Below, one piece after another: positions 7,287 through 16,220 of a stretch of 20,272 bases of DNA. This DNA comes from Sphacelaria rigidula. Taxonomy: Eukaryota; Phaeophyceae; Sphacelariales. The stretch lies in assembly GCA_964200075.2 (NCBI GenBank), contig CAXNAA020000548.1, positions 1 through 20,272 of the forward strand. The letters run 5' to 3'. The translations under genes were made by a program, and so were the position numbers. The notes below the pieces were generated by a model that was given only the letters and a program-made list of their open reading frames with translations, was not told the origin of the DNA and searched no databases. The first letter of the stretch is position 1. Every line of letters starts with the position of its first letter.

Positions 7287-10125
7287 GTACTCACAACACA
7301 GGACTTGTTTTTCCAGCTCAACCAGGGATGATTCAAGTGCCTCACCCATCTTATTCCCCTACGGTCTTGATTTGACGAAATGTGAGACAAGGTGGTCTCG
7401 GTAAACCTAGTCTCTTGCTTGCCTCATCCGCCAAACGAAAATAAAAAATCTTTATAAATGATAAAGCGTCCGGAGCCCGGGCCTGGTTTTCGGCATCCAG
7501 GTTTGAACTTTTTGCCAGATCATAAAGATACTGAAATTAGAGTGGAGCTTTTCCTACTTTTTGCGGGATCGATCGGGCAAAGAAAGGTTCTTGCCAGACC
7601 GGCCTCACAACACAGGACTTGTTATTCCAGCTCAACCAGGGATGATACAAGTGCCTTACCCATCTTGTTCACCTACGGTCTTGATTTGACGAAATGTCAG
7701 ACAACGTAGGTCTCGGCAAACCCAGTCTCTCGGTTGCCTCATCCGCAAAAAAAAAAAAAAAAACTTTTCAAATGACAACGCGTCCGGAGCACGGGCCTGG
7801 TTTTCGGCATCTAGGTTTGAACTTTTTGCCAGATCAAAAATATACTGAAATTAGACTTGAGCTCTTCCTACTTTTTGCGGGATCGATCTGGCAAAGAAAG
7901 GTCTTCGCCAGACCAGTCTCACAACACAGGACTTGTTTATCCAGCTCAATCAGGGATGATTCGAGTGCCTCACCCATCTTGTTCACCTACGGTCTTGATT
8001 TGACGAAATGTGAGACAAGGTAGGTCTCGGTAAACCCAATCTCTCGCTTGTCTCATCTGCAAAACGAAAAAAAATAAAAAAAAATGACAAAGCGTCCGGA
8101 GCCCGGGCCTGATTTCTGGCATTCAGGTTTGAACTTTTTGCCAGATCAGAATGATACTGGAATTGGAGTGAAGCTCTTCCTCCTTTTTGCGGGATCGATC
8201 TGGCAAAGAACGTTCTTGCCAGATCAGCTTCACAACACGGGACTTGTTTATCCAGCTCAACCAGGGGTGATTCAAGTGCATCACCCATCTTGTTCACCTA
8301 CAGTCTTGATTTGACAAGATGCAGGTCTCGCTAAACCCAGTCTCTCGCGTGCCTCATCCGCCAAGCAAATATCAAAAATCCTTTTCAAATCACAAAGCGT
8401 CCGGAGCCCGGGCCTGGTTTCCGTCATCCAGATTTGAACTTTTTGCCAGATCAGAAAGATACTGAAAAATAAATAGAGTAGAGCTTTTACTACCTTTTGC
8501 GGGATCGATCTGGTAAAGAAAGCTTTCCGCCAGATCGGCCTCATAGCACAGGACTTGTTATTCCAGCTCAACCAGGGATGATTCAAGTGCCTTACCCATC
8601 TTGTTCACCTACAGTCTTGATTTGACGAAATGTGAACAACTTAGGTCTCGGCAAACCCAGTCCCTCGCTTGCCTCGTCCGCCAAACAAAAATCAAAAAGA
8701 CTCTTCAAATGACAAAGCGTCCGGAGCCCGGGCCTGATTTCTGGCATCCAGGTTTGAAGTTTTTGCCAGAGCAGAAAGATACTGAAATTAGAGTGGAGCT
8801 TTTCCTACTTTTTGCGGGATCGATGTGGCAAAGAAAGATTCTTGCCAGACCAGCCTCACAATACAGGACTTGTTATTCCAGCTCAATCAGGGATGATACA
8901 AGTGCCTCACCTATCCTGTTCACATACAGTCTTGATTTGACAAGATGCAGGTCTCGGTAAACCCAGTCTCTCGCTTGACTCATCCGCCAAACAAAAATAA
9001 AAAAATCCTTTCCAAATCACAAAATGTCTGGAGGCCGGACCTGGTTTCCGGCATCCAGGTTTGAACTTTTTGCCAGATCATAAAGAAGCTTTTGCTACTT
9101 TTTGCGGGATCGATCTGGCAAAGAAAGGAGTTCGCTAAGTCGGCCTCACATCACAGGTCTTGTTATTCCAGCTCAACCAGGGATGATACAAGTGCCTCAC
9201 CCATATTGTTCCCCTACGGTCTTGATTTGACGAAATGTGAGACAACGTAGGTCTCGGCAAACCCAGTCTCTCGCTTGCCTCATCCGCCAAACAAATATCA
9301 AAACAATACTTTTCAAATAACGAATCGTCCGGAGCCCGGACCTGGTTTCCGGCATCCAGGTTTGAACTTTTTGCCCGATCATAAAGATACTGAAATTAGA
9401 ATTGAGCTCTTCCTACTTTTTGCGGGATCGATCTGGCAAAGAAAGGTTCTTGCCAGATCAGCCTAACAATACAGGACTTGTTTATCCAGCTCAATCAGGG
9501 ATGATTCAAGTGCCTCATCCATCTAGTTCACCTACAGTCTTGATCTGTCTACATGTAGTTCTCGGCAAACCCAGTCTTATGATTGTCTCATCTGCCAAAC
9601 AAAAATAAAAATATAGCTTTCAAATGACACAGCGTCCGGAGGCCGGGCCTGGTTTCCGGCATCCAGGTTTGAACTTTTCGCCAGATCAGAATGATACTGA
9701 AATTAGAGTGGAGCTTTTACTACTTTTTGCGGGATCGATCTGACAAAGGAAGGTTTCCGCCAGATCGGCCTTCCAACACAGGTCTTGTTTTTCCAGCTTA
9801 ATCAGGGATGATACGTGTGACCCAACCATAGTGTTTACCTACAGTCTTAATCTGACTAGATGCAGGTCTCGGTAAACCCGGTCTCTCGCTTGCCTCATCC
9901 GCCAAACAAATATTAGAAAATCCTTTCCAAATGACAAAGCGTCCGGAGCCCTGGCCTGGTTTCCGGCATCCAGGTTTGAACTTTTTGCCAGATCTGAACG
10001 ATACTGAAATTAGAGTGGAGCTTTTGCTACTTTTTGCGGGATCGATCTGGCAAAGAAAGGTTTTTGCTAGACGGCCTTACAACACAGGGCTTGTTCACCT
10101 GCACTTGTGATTGAACAAAATGTGA
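7287..10125. repeat. Satellite array, about 301-320 bp units, about nine copies
   Basis: The word GTCCGGAG (GTCTGGAG in one unit) recurs at about 7468, 7782, 8094, 8399, 8719, 9026, 9327, 9634 and 9941, spacings 314, 312, 305, 320, 307, 301, 307 and 307 bp. A partial unit precedes the first anchor and the last unit is truncated near 10125. Each unit has the order: A-rich block, GTCCGGAGCCCGGGCCTGG, CATCCAGGTTTGAAC, TTGCCAGATC, GCGGGATCGATCTGGCAA, TTGCCAGATC, CCAGCTCAACCAGGG, TCTTGATTTGAC, GTAGGTCTCGG, CTCTCGCTTGCCTCATC. It contains internal inverted repeats (listed separately). Units 2 and 3 have expanded A-runs. It is not coding: unit lengths are not multiples of three and frames break. Confidence 0.95.
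9430..9459. repeat. Example of the conserved satellite hairpin
   Basis: GATCTGGCAA (9430-9439) and TTGCCAGATC (9450-9459) form a perfect 10-bp stem with a 10-nt loop. Most units have the same pair, plus an additional upstream TTGCCAGATC that could pair with the same central arm, giving two mutually exclusive hairpins per unit. Confidence 0.85.
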
Positions 10126-10177
10126 GGCATCGACAAAAGATTAAACGAGATGAGATATACACCATTTTCTACAAATA

Positions 10178-11430
10178 ATGGTATTGAATATCAACCCCCA
10201 CCGTGCCATCCCTCAACCAGCCACGAACACATCTCCTGGTCTGTTTGAAAGGATCACGACCTATTCCCGCGCTCTCTGAGACCTCAATGGAGATGAGAAC
10301 CATGTGTCGTCATACGAAGAAGTGATACAACTCCTCGACCCAGAAAAGGCCACGGTGCACGAGAACACCAATTTGAGCTTGGCTGCAGTGGAGTTTCTCC
10401 GAAGGGGTTTTGCCGACCCCACCACTTCTGTGCGCAAGATTAACATCGCCATGTACATCGTGGTGTTGAAGGCTAATGATCAGGACAACGGCGGTCTGGC
10501 CAAAGAGGTTTGCGATCACTTCTGGGGCCTCGACGACTTCGACCGAGGCGCGGTGACGAAATTTTTCAACTTCTCGATCTGCAACAAAAGAACCAGGCTT
10601 CTCTTGGATAAGATCATGGTTTTGAAGACCAAAACGATATACCCGGCCATCGAACACGAGTTCCAGGTCGAATTCATCTCGTTGTTTTTCAACGCCATGG
10701 AGAGCATTGTGTCTCGCGGGCAGCCTTTGATCAACCTGGAGTATGTGGACAAGGCAACAACGCCTTCGCAGATGGAAGGTGCTCGAGGAATCATCGAGAA
10801 ACATGCATCAACATCGCCATGAAGTTTGGGTCGTGTTTCAATCGGAAGACATTCAAGAAGCCGCGAACTCAAAACAATCTGTTTCCAGCGCGAGGTGAGC
10901 TTCCACAGGTATCTATCGGGTGCGAGCTCGTGAACTTCGACGAAGCCACGGTCTACACTCTGAAATCCAGTCTCTCCGAGACGAATGAAAAGCACGAGTT
11001 CCTGGAGACCATGTACGCCGCGATGATGCATTCGTCAAACGAGCCGGGTGTGACTTATCGAGCGCTGAAGCTTCAAACTGTCAAGGAATTCTACCTTGAG
11101 TCGATTCTCGACCGAGCACAGAATGTGCAAGCCCTGGGTTTAACCCCCGAAACATCGAAAGAGTGTGGCCTTCGTGAAGAACTGGAGAAAGAGAAGGACA
11201 CTGTTTCACGTCTGGGCGAGAAGCTTCTAACTTTTTCCAAGGAGATAACGCGTTGCAGGGAAGTTATACGTGACCTCGAGGAACAACTCGAACGGAAGAG
11301 GAAACTCTGCAAAGAGTTTGTCGAGATGAACCCTAGGAAGCCAGTGAAAACGGACAAGCACTGGCTGATGGGGCAACGCTTCGATGACGAGGAAGAAGAG
11401 GAAGGATACAGTGGGGACGAGAATGAATGA
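10178..11430 (+). pseudogene. Intronless gene of about 417 codons, helical/coiled-coil protein, one TGA and one frameshift
   Basis: From ATG 10178 a strongly coding frame runs to about 10800, interrupted only by a TGA at 10277-10279 (consistent with CGA to TGA), then continues one frame over from about 10800 to TGA 11428-11430. The first part (residues about 1-207) looks globular and helical (FLRRGFADPTTSVRKINIAM; GAVTKFFNFSICNKRTRLLL). The second part ends in a clear coiled coil, LREELEKEKDTVSRLGEKLL to about LEEQLERKRKLCKEF (11160-11325), and an acidic tail (DDEEEEEGYSGDENE). Without the TGA a GTG or a later ATG would have to start the protein, so 10178 is favoured. Alternatively these are two genes overlapping by ATGA at 10819-10822, but the reading runs smoothly across the junction, favouring a frameshift. 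No family is recognised. It directly follows the satellite. Confidence 0.6.
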
Positions 11431-11626
11431 AGAAATGCCATGCAATTGTCATTTCCAACAAACGTGCCGTTAAACGTACACCTTTCACGGGGGCAACCTC
11501 GAATTGACGGAGCTCCACATTTGCTTCGAAGGGGTTCGCAGGCTGTTAGGCACAATTCTTCCTACAAATCTGGTCGCTCGCATCGCTGCGCCTTCTCTGA
11601 GATGTTGCGTCGTGGCGTCATTATAA
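11423..11626 (+). pseudogene. Short coding-like frame overlapping the preceding gene end
   Basis: ATG 11423 overlaps the last eight bases of the preceding gene. The frame reads a Cys-containing start (MNEEMPCNCHFQQTCR), a TAA at 11471-11473, then a very coding-like stretch (GNLELTELHICFEGVRRLLG...) to TAA 11624-11626. The part after the stop resembles a helical or leucine-rich segment, but is too short to assign. It may be a separate damaged gene or a read-on extension of the preceding one. Confidence 0.3.
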
Positions 11627-12101
11627 ATTTGATGCGTTATGGTTTTCCACTCGGATTTTTATGTTTGCGATGGGCATCGGATCAGGATCCGCTAGAGCAT
11701 TCAGGATGAGCGAGACCACTTTGAATCCGGTGGCGTGAGAAGTTCATCTTTTTACCTGCACGCAACAAGGTTACTTTCTGGGGTGCATGTTTGTAGCTTC
11801 GTGACCCCGTGAGAGGATGGGGTGCAAACTCGACTCAGATAGTCGATCAATGGACACGACTGCGATAGTCGATCAATGGACACGACTGTCTGCCGATCAA
11901 GATGAGGTAGAAATGTATATAAAGCTTTGTTGATGAAGAGGGAAGGAAGGGGAGTGACCGCAGTTGGGGTCAAGGTCTCAACATGCGATGAGCACCACTC
12001 ACGTATGTCCAGTTACGAACATCACAATATAGAGTCATCCCGCGTAGTACCCGGAACTCAAACAGATATATCACTAGACTGTTGTACCTTATCCTGACAA
12101 G
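11627..12101. other. No gene; contains a 26-bp tandem duplication
   Basis: I see no coding-like frame. The only structure is the duplication at 11838-11888, described separately. Confidence 0.4.
11838..11888. repeat. 26-bp tandem duplication
   Basis: GATAGTCGATCAATGGACAC followed by GACTG occurs at 11838 and again at 11864 without mismatch over about 25 bases. A shorter GATCAA echo follows at about 11895. Confidence 0.9.
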
Positions 12102-12473
12102 GTGTATCTTACTGACTATCCCAGGCCATCCTACGAACAGTGCACGCACGGGAACGATCGTGTGTGGAACGCGATCACAGCATGTTTGCATTTGGTATCA
12201 TCTATAACAAAGAGAGAGCAAATGAGCTGTAGTGCCTCGAGGATCCGACAGACATCGCCAGTCACTCGACCACTCCCACATGTTAGTAACGATAACTGGA
12301 TTTTTTATGCACCAGGACTTGAAAATCAAGAAAACGCGTGCATTCATTGCGGGAATCCGCAGCACGAGACACGCAGACACACGAGTTCCTTAACGAGAGA
12401 CAACGGCACCAGCGGCGCGGCCTACGCCGACGGTACATCGTTCCCTGGAATCATTGCTCCACACCACCGGTAG
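12102..12473 (+). CDS. Possible exon with a zinc-knuckle-like motif
   Basis: An open frame of 123 codons ending in TAG with reasonable codon structure. It contains CIHCGNPQHETRRH, which has the spacing C-x2-C-x4-H-x4-H, i.e. the CCHC zinc knuckle of Gag and RNA-binding proteins with His in place of the last Cys. There is no ATG at its beginning (first codon GTG; an internal ATG gives about 82 residues), so an exon or a truncated gene is likely. A chance match to a short motif is possible. Confidence 0.3.
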   Translation: MYLTDYPRPSYEQCTHGNDRVWNAITACLHLVSSITKREQMSCSASRIRQTSPVTRPLPHVSNDNWIFYAPGLENQENACIHCGNPQHETRRHTSSLTRDNGTSGAAYADGTSFPGIIAPHHR

Positions 12474-12587
12474 CACGCGGTGGCAAAGTCTCGCCTTGAT
12501 CTTCCGCCTCCTACTCCGAATCAGAGTCGTCCGAGTAAGCACTTTGCAACGGTCTCTCGTAAATGCTAATAATCTTTACTGAAATGA

Positions 12588-12932
12588 GGACTGGTAATTC
12601 GACTTCCTGATGATGCCGTTCAGGTACTGGTCGATTTCCGAAACTTGAATCGAACTGTCGTTCACGACTTTGCAACCCCGGCCTCTCTTTCGATACTTGA
12701 CTTCGAGAATCGCTCAGCATACGGCGGAAGCCATGGGTTTAGAATTGTGACACGACTACAAGACGACGCATCACGAACCGATGTTTACAGGAAATTCAAG
12801 TCAGAGATGTCGCTGACAGTTGTTTCTGGGGCAACAGCTGCCACACATGTGGAAACCACATTTTTTCGCAGATGTCTTACCACACAAATAATCCTCTATC
12901 CGGAATGTATGGAGTGTACTTTACTATCTTAA
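12588..12932 (+). CDS. Coding-like fragment, unknown (about 114 codons)
   Basis: The frame is open from 12588, just after a TGA, to a TAA-type end near 12930. It reads well (AVQVLVDFRNLNRTVVHDF; RLQDDASRTDVYRKFKSEM). There is no ATG at the beginning; candidate acceptor AGs lie at about 12588 and 12622. It converges on the minus-strand relic 12877-13525, the two tails overlapping by about 55 bp. A minus-strand frame with an acidic end (12511-12720) overlaps part of it and is the competing interpretation. No domain is recognised. Confidence 0.3.
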   Translation, partial: GLVIRLPDDAVQVLVDFRNLNRTVVHDFATPASLSILDFENRSAYGGSHGFRIVTRLQDDASRTDVYRKFKSEMSLTVVSGATAATHVETTFFRRCLTTQIILYPECMECTLLS

Positions 12933-13525
12933 CTTCAGTCGACATCTCTCGCGCTTTGCACCTCTGGCCATCTCGTTCGCGCGCGATGAGTGCAGTCCGG
13001 ACGGAGTGAGTGCCGCCACCGTGGCGGAGCAAAACTAACGCTTCTTCGCCGAATCTCCGAATCAGCGCGTACGCGCCTCTCAACTCTGTCGCACAAGGCC
13101 GCACATTGCCCGGCTTCAGGATTAACTCGTTCGTCTCGTCGGTCAGGTCTGCGTTGGCGCGGACGACGTCCACCGCGGCCACGCTGTCTTCCGCGGACAG
13201 CTTCGAAAACAAAGTTCGTCGCGGGTTGCGGGACCGTGCGCATCCACTTCATACACGTCGTACACACCATGCCTTCGATCGACATCCTCCGCTCCTCGTG
13301 AACGATCTTCTGCCTCTTCCGGCGCGCTTGCGGTTGTATTTATCGCCAAGAAGGGCAATTGACGTAAGAATGGTGTATAACATTTCGCATGGACACAGGC
13401 TGGTGAACAAAGTTTGTCGGTGTTTGACCCGCAACACACCTCTGCCAAACAACCTCGTAATTAATATGCCAAACTCTCCGGATCAGGCCTTGCCCTTCGT
13501 TTGAGAATCGGCAGCATGAAAACAA
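12877..13525 (-). pseudogene. Minus-strand gene relic, about 215 codons, one stop and one frameshift
   Basis: One frame runs from about 13525 to about 13203, broken only by TAA at 13342-13340 (segments such as RRVWHINYEVVWQRCVAGQ and, after the stop, a CxxC: GMVCTTCMKWMRTVPQP). A shift of one base near 13203 leads into a long coding-like frame to the stop at 12877 (KLSAEDSVAAVDVVRANADL; TELRGAYALIRRFGEEALVL). It may extend upstream in another frame to about 13600 (YEQNENGFDADCFHAADSQ), where the MITE sits, so the 5' end may be cut by that insertion. An alternative frame over 13448-13143 is also open. No family is recognised. Confidence 0.4.
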
Positions 13526-13600
13526 TCGGCGTCGAAGCCGTTTTCGTTTTGCTCGTACCTTCTACAACAGCGCGCTAGCGGACGGGACGTCACCGGACCA

Positions 13601-13855
13601 CACTGGTGGAGGCCAGCCCCCCTTTGCCCAAGGTGGGGTGGGTAGGGGCCTTGCCGACGTGAAAAATCCGTCACATTGTCCAACCTTAGCGAGATTTCTT
13701 AGGAATTTTGGACCTTGCCAAGGTATGCAGGCGGCAAGGTGGAGTACTTTAACTTTAGGACCACCTTACAAAACATTGGGCCTTGGCAAGGTGTGTACAA
13801 GGTGTCGCATCCCCCAGTACATACATGGGCTAAGGGGGGCTGGCCTCCACCAGTG
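13601..13855. mobile_element. 255-bp MITE-like element with 30-bp terminal inverted repeats
   Basis: CACTGGTGGAGGCCAGCCCC and the next ten bases at 13601-13630 match the reverse complement of 13826-13855 at 29 of 30 positions. The interior has no coding frame but repeated CCTTGCCAAGG/CCTTGGCAAGG words near 13714 and 13785. CA dinucleotides flank both ends (13599-13600, 13856-13857), so the target duplication is either 2 bp or not preserved. Ends beginning CACTG recall hAT or CACTA-type elements, but the duplication does not settle the superfamily. No transposase is in the window. Confidence 0.85.
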
Positions 13856-14229
13856 CACGCCTAAGAGACCGTGTGAACCTAACCCTAGCCTGAAGTTGAA
13901 AAACCATTTAGCCGCATCTGGAAGAACAAAAACATGACGTGCCATGTTTGCCTCGCAGACAGCTCGGCTTCAGATGGCCAAAAACACATGGACACGACCA
14001 ATCAATCACAACAACTACTTCAGCAATAAAAACACAATATAAAACTGAAGAGTCAACGCAAAAAGTGAACAATCGGGTTTGCATCAAAATTGCGAGACAC
14101 GAGCTCTTCAAGTAAAAGATACCCTTGGAGACGTTCATCGCTCCCCACCAAGTGCGTTCTACCTTTACTGAACTTGAGACCGAATGCAATCTTCTCATTT
14201 TCATTCTATGACACCTTTCTCGGACCGCT
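13856..14229. other. Probable 3' flank of the minus-strand unit; no gene
   Basis: A minus-strand frame (13908-14204) is open but hydrophobic and low in coding character. The region directly follows the AATAAA of the minus-strand gene and is most likely its 3' flank. Confidence 0.4.
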
Positions 14230-14235
14230 TTTATT
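14230..14235 (-). terminator. AATAAA polyadenylation signal overlapping the stop codon
   Basis: Minus-strand AATAAA contains the TAA (14233-14231) that ends the upstream coding frame. The position is compatible with a poly(A) signal for the 14.2-16.8 kb unit, although a signal inside the stop codon is unusual. Confidence 0.35.
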
Positions 14236-15701
14236 TCGCTACAGAAAGATATGCCCTCTTGATATCTTGAAACACCTTCATATCATTATGCCACTTACTG
14301 TGCGCCTGGAGCGCTTGACTGTACGCATCTCCATGGCGACACGCTGTTGAAACATAAGTCAAATGCTCCGTTGTCGGCCACAGGGGAAGTTTGTCAACCC
14401 GGGAAAGATCCAGAAGCCCATACAACGGAAATCCTATGAGAAACTGGCAGGGAGAAGACCCCCCTACATCATATTCGTCTGAATCCTTTACTCGTGCCCT
14501 CGCTAAGACACACCTCATCCCCAGGCTATAAGGCGTCGGCTCACCGGGATTACAGATAATCGTTTGTTGATCCTTCAACGAATCGGCCTAGACTCCGGGA
14601 GGGAGCTCGTTGACCGCAAGATGGATCGTGGATGACGCCAAATTGGTGGTCGACCTAGCCCAAAGGACGCCTATGCCCCTCTCACAAAGTGGTTGCCCAG
14701 AGGTAGCTGCTTGTCGGCGAAATCTTCGTCGCTTGTCATGAGACCCGTGAAGCCGACCCTTGCGTCGTTGACGAGTCCCGTCATTTCGAAGAACGATCTG
14801 TCTTTCTCCAGCTCTCAACAAGCCTCTGTCCTCGGTGGTCTTCAAAAGGTCGGTTTCCTTCTCCATGAGCATGTCCACCGCTTTAGCGGTCCTCGTCTCC
14901 TCCCAGGCGTGAGTCCGGCCCTTTTTATATCACTGGCTGTTTCCTTGCACAGACTTCGTGTAGAGGTGACATTCTCCGACTCGCCGTTGCGGCTTATGAA
15001 TCGGTACACCTGGACGTTGATGATTGATGCACAAGGTTGCAAGTAGAAACACTCCCATTTTTTCCTTCGCGTCCTCAAGTGTCACCATGTCCTGGTTATC
15101 ATCAGAATCACGAAGCACGTCCCCCGTGGAAATGCGCTGCGTCTGTTGCTCTTACCTTCTGACCACTCGACGGTGAACACGGTGCATCCTTCCTCCGTCT
15201 ACCCCTGCGTGATGTTACCTTGGTCCCCGGAATCGTCTCACCGGTTGGCCCGGCTTGACGCACGGTGATACCGTACAGGCCGTAGTTCTCCTCCTCACTC
15301 TTCCGCCAGATCTCTTCGCTGACGGGCTCATCGTTGTCCAAGCATCTTGCAGCCTCCGTGAGGTTGAGGAGGGTCAGGTTCCCAACCTCCTTGATTCTCT
15401 TGTTTTGGGTTGCAATTCTGTGTGACATCGCGCGGGCTTTGCGGAACAGACTAAGCATAAGTTCTGCCTGATGGTTTTCTTTAGACACCACCAGCGGCTC
15501 CATCGGGCTGAAAGTTCTTGGAATGCGGTTCTGCTTCTTCCCCGGAGATCGACGACGTCGCTTGGAGCTTCCAGAGACACCGCCACTATCTGTGTCGGTG
15601 TTCTCAGCCGGTCCATCGGTGCTCCCCCCATTGGTGACCCCTCCACTCGAAAACTCATCGAGACCATCATCGTCCGCTTTAAGACACCTGGAACAGGTTC
15701 C
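14231..15701 (-). pseudogene. Decayed 3' exon(s) of a minus-strand gene: basic/helical protein
   Basis: It starts after a good acceptor (pyrimidine-rich TTTGTTCTTTGTTTTTTGC tract, then CGCAG ending at 15702). The first frame (15701 to about 15215) reads GTCSRCLKADDDG, a Ser/Gly-rich linker, a nuclear-localisation-like KRRRRSPGKK, then helices (ELMLSLFRKARAMSHRI; WRKSEEENYGLYGI). Downstream, coding-like pieces continue in changing frames: about 15215-15150 (with a TAG), a main frame from about 15145 with TGA at 14932-14930 (DNQDMVTLEDAKEKMGVF; HAWEETRTAKAVDMLMEKE), a shifted stretch at about 14835-14700 (DRSFFEMTGLVNDARVGF), and the main frame again with TAG at 14590-14588, ending at TAA 14231 (FPLYGLLDLSRVDKLPLW). 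About 480 codons in total. No family is recognised; some frame changes could be missed introns. Confidence 0.45.
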
Positions 15702-15792
15702 CTGCGGTTCGGTGCAAAAAACAAAGAACAAAACAAATGAATACGTTGCTTGGTCGGGGTTTTCCTTGGTGTTTTGTGTGCATTCAATTTAC

Positions 15793-16081
15793 TTATGGCC
15801 ATCTGTCGCCAAATATGTGCTGCAAGAAACACACCCTCAATTTCCGCGAAAAATATGCAGCTCGCCTCTACGTCAGAAGATAAGCCGCTCTCGCAGCCCT
15901 GACAATACTGCGCATTGCACTTGGAGCAATCCATCCCTCGCAACGAGCTCCGCCGCCGGTAGAGGAACACTCGTCGCTGGTGGTATCTTCGTCGGAGTCT
16001 CCATCGGTGTCGTCATCGGCCTCGCCGCTTGGAACATACCCGTCGCCGTCGGCACTGTCACCGCCATCTCGGACAGAAGGA
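15793..16081 (-). pseudogene. Acidic segment followed by a Cys4 motif, probable internal exon
   Basis: After a T9-CACCTGAG acceptor candidate (ending at 16082) one frame is very acidic (GEADDDTDGDSDEDTTSDEC). A second frame, shifted near 15955, contains CSKCNAQYCQGC, i.e. C-x2-C-x4-C-x2-C, a plausible zinc-binding knuckle, and ends at a GTAAAT donor candidate (15792). The two frames do not join without a shift and the phase to the next exon does not match, so either the splice sites are misplaced or this exon is damaged too. The hydrophobic plus-strand frame here is just the antisense of Asp/Glu codons. Confidence 0.35.
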
Positions 16082-16220
16082 CTCAGGTGAAAAAAAAACA
16101 GATTGTCCGGCAAAGAAAATGTAATGAGAGGTCCTCATGTGGCAATGCGACCATCTAGTTTTACACAGTAAAGAAACGAGCTTTACAGCCAAGCAGGGAA
16201 CCACAACCCATTTTTCTTAC
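16082..16220 (-). other. Candidate intron (139 nt)
   Basis: The 5' end GAT|GTAAGAAAAA is close to the donor consensus, and the 3' end has an uninterrupted T-run then CACCTGAG. The acidic coding frame stops soon after the donor, as expected for an intron. A second acceptor AG lies at 16069-16068. Confidence 0.45.

Noticed and set aside
7458-9608. Many similar ORFs (RPEPGPGFRHPG...) in the satellite
   Set aside because: They recur because the satellite recurs; unit lengths vary by non-multiples of three and frames break at unit joins.
7287-10125. CRISPR-like array
   Set aside because: Units are about 310 bp and similar throughout, with no short repeat/unique spacer alternation; the context is eukaryotic.
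7287-10125. tRNA-derived SINE: the minus strand has AGTTCAAACCT, close to a pol III B box
   Set aside because: No convincing A box at the right distance and no tRNA-like fold; one short match is insufficient.
10277-10279. TGA as selenocysteine or a reassigned codon
   Set aside because: TAG and TAA also interrupt other frames and TGA ends the same gene at 11428; no selenocysteine element is visible. Decay is simpler.
15523-16158. Plus-strand protein with a hydrophobic Gly/Val/Ile segment
   Set aside because: The hydrophobic stretch is exactly antisense to the acidic Asp/Glu exon (GTC/ATC against GAC/GAT); an artefact of composition.
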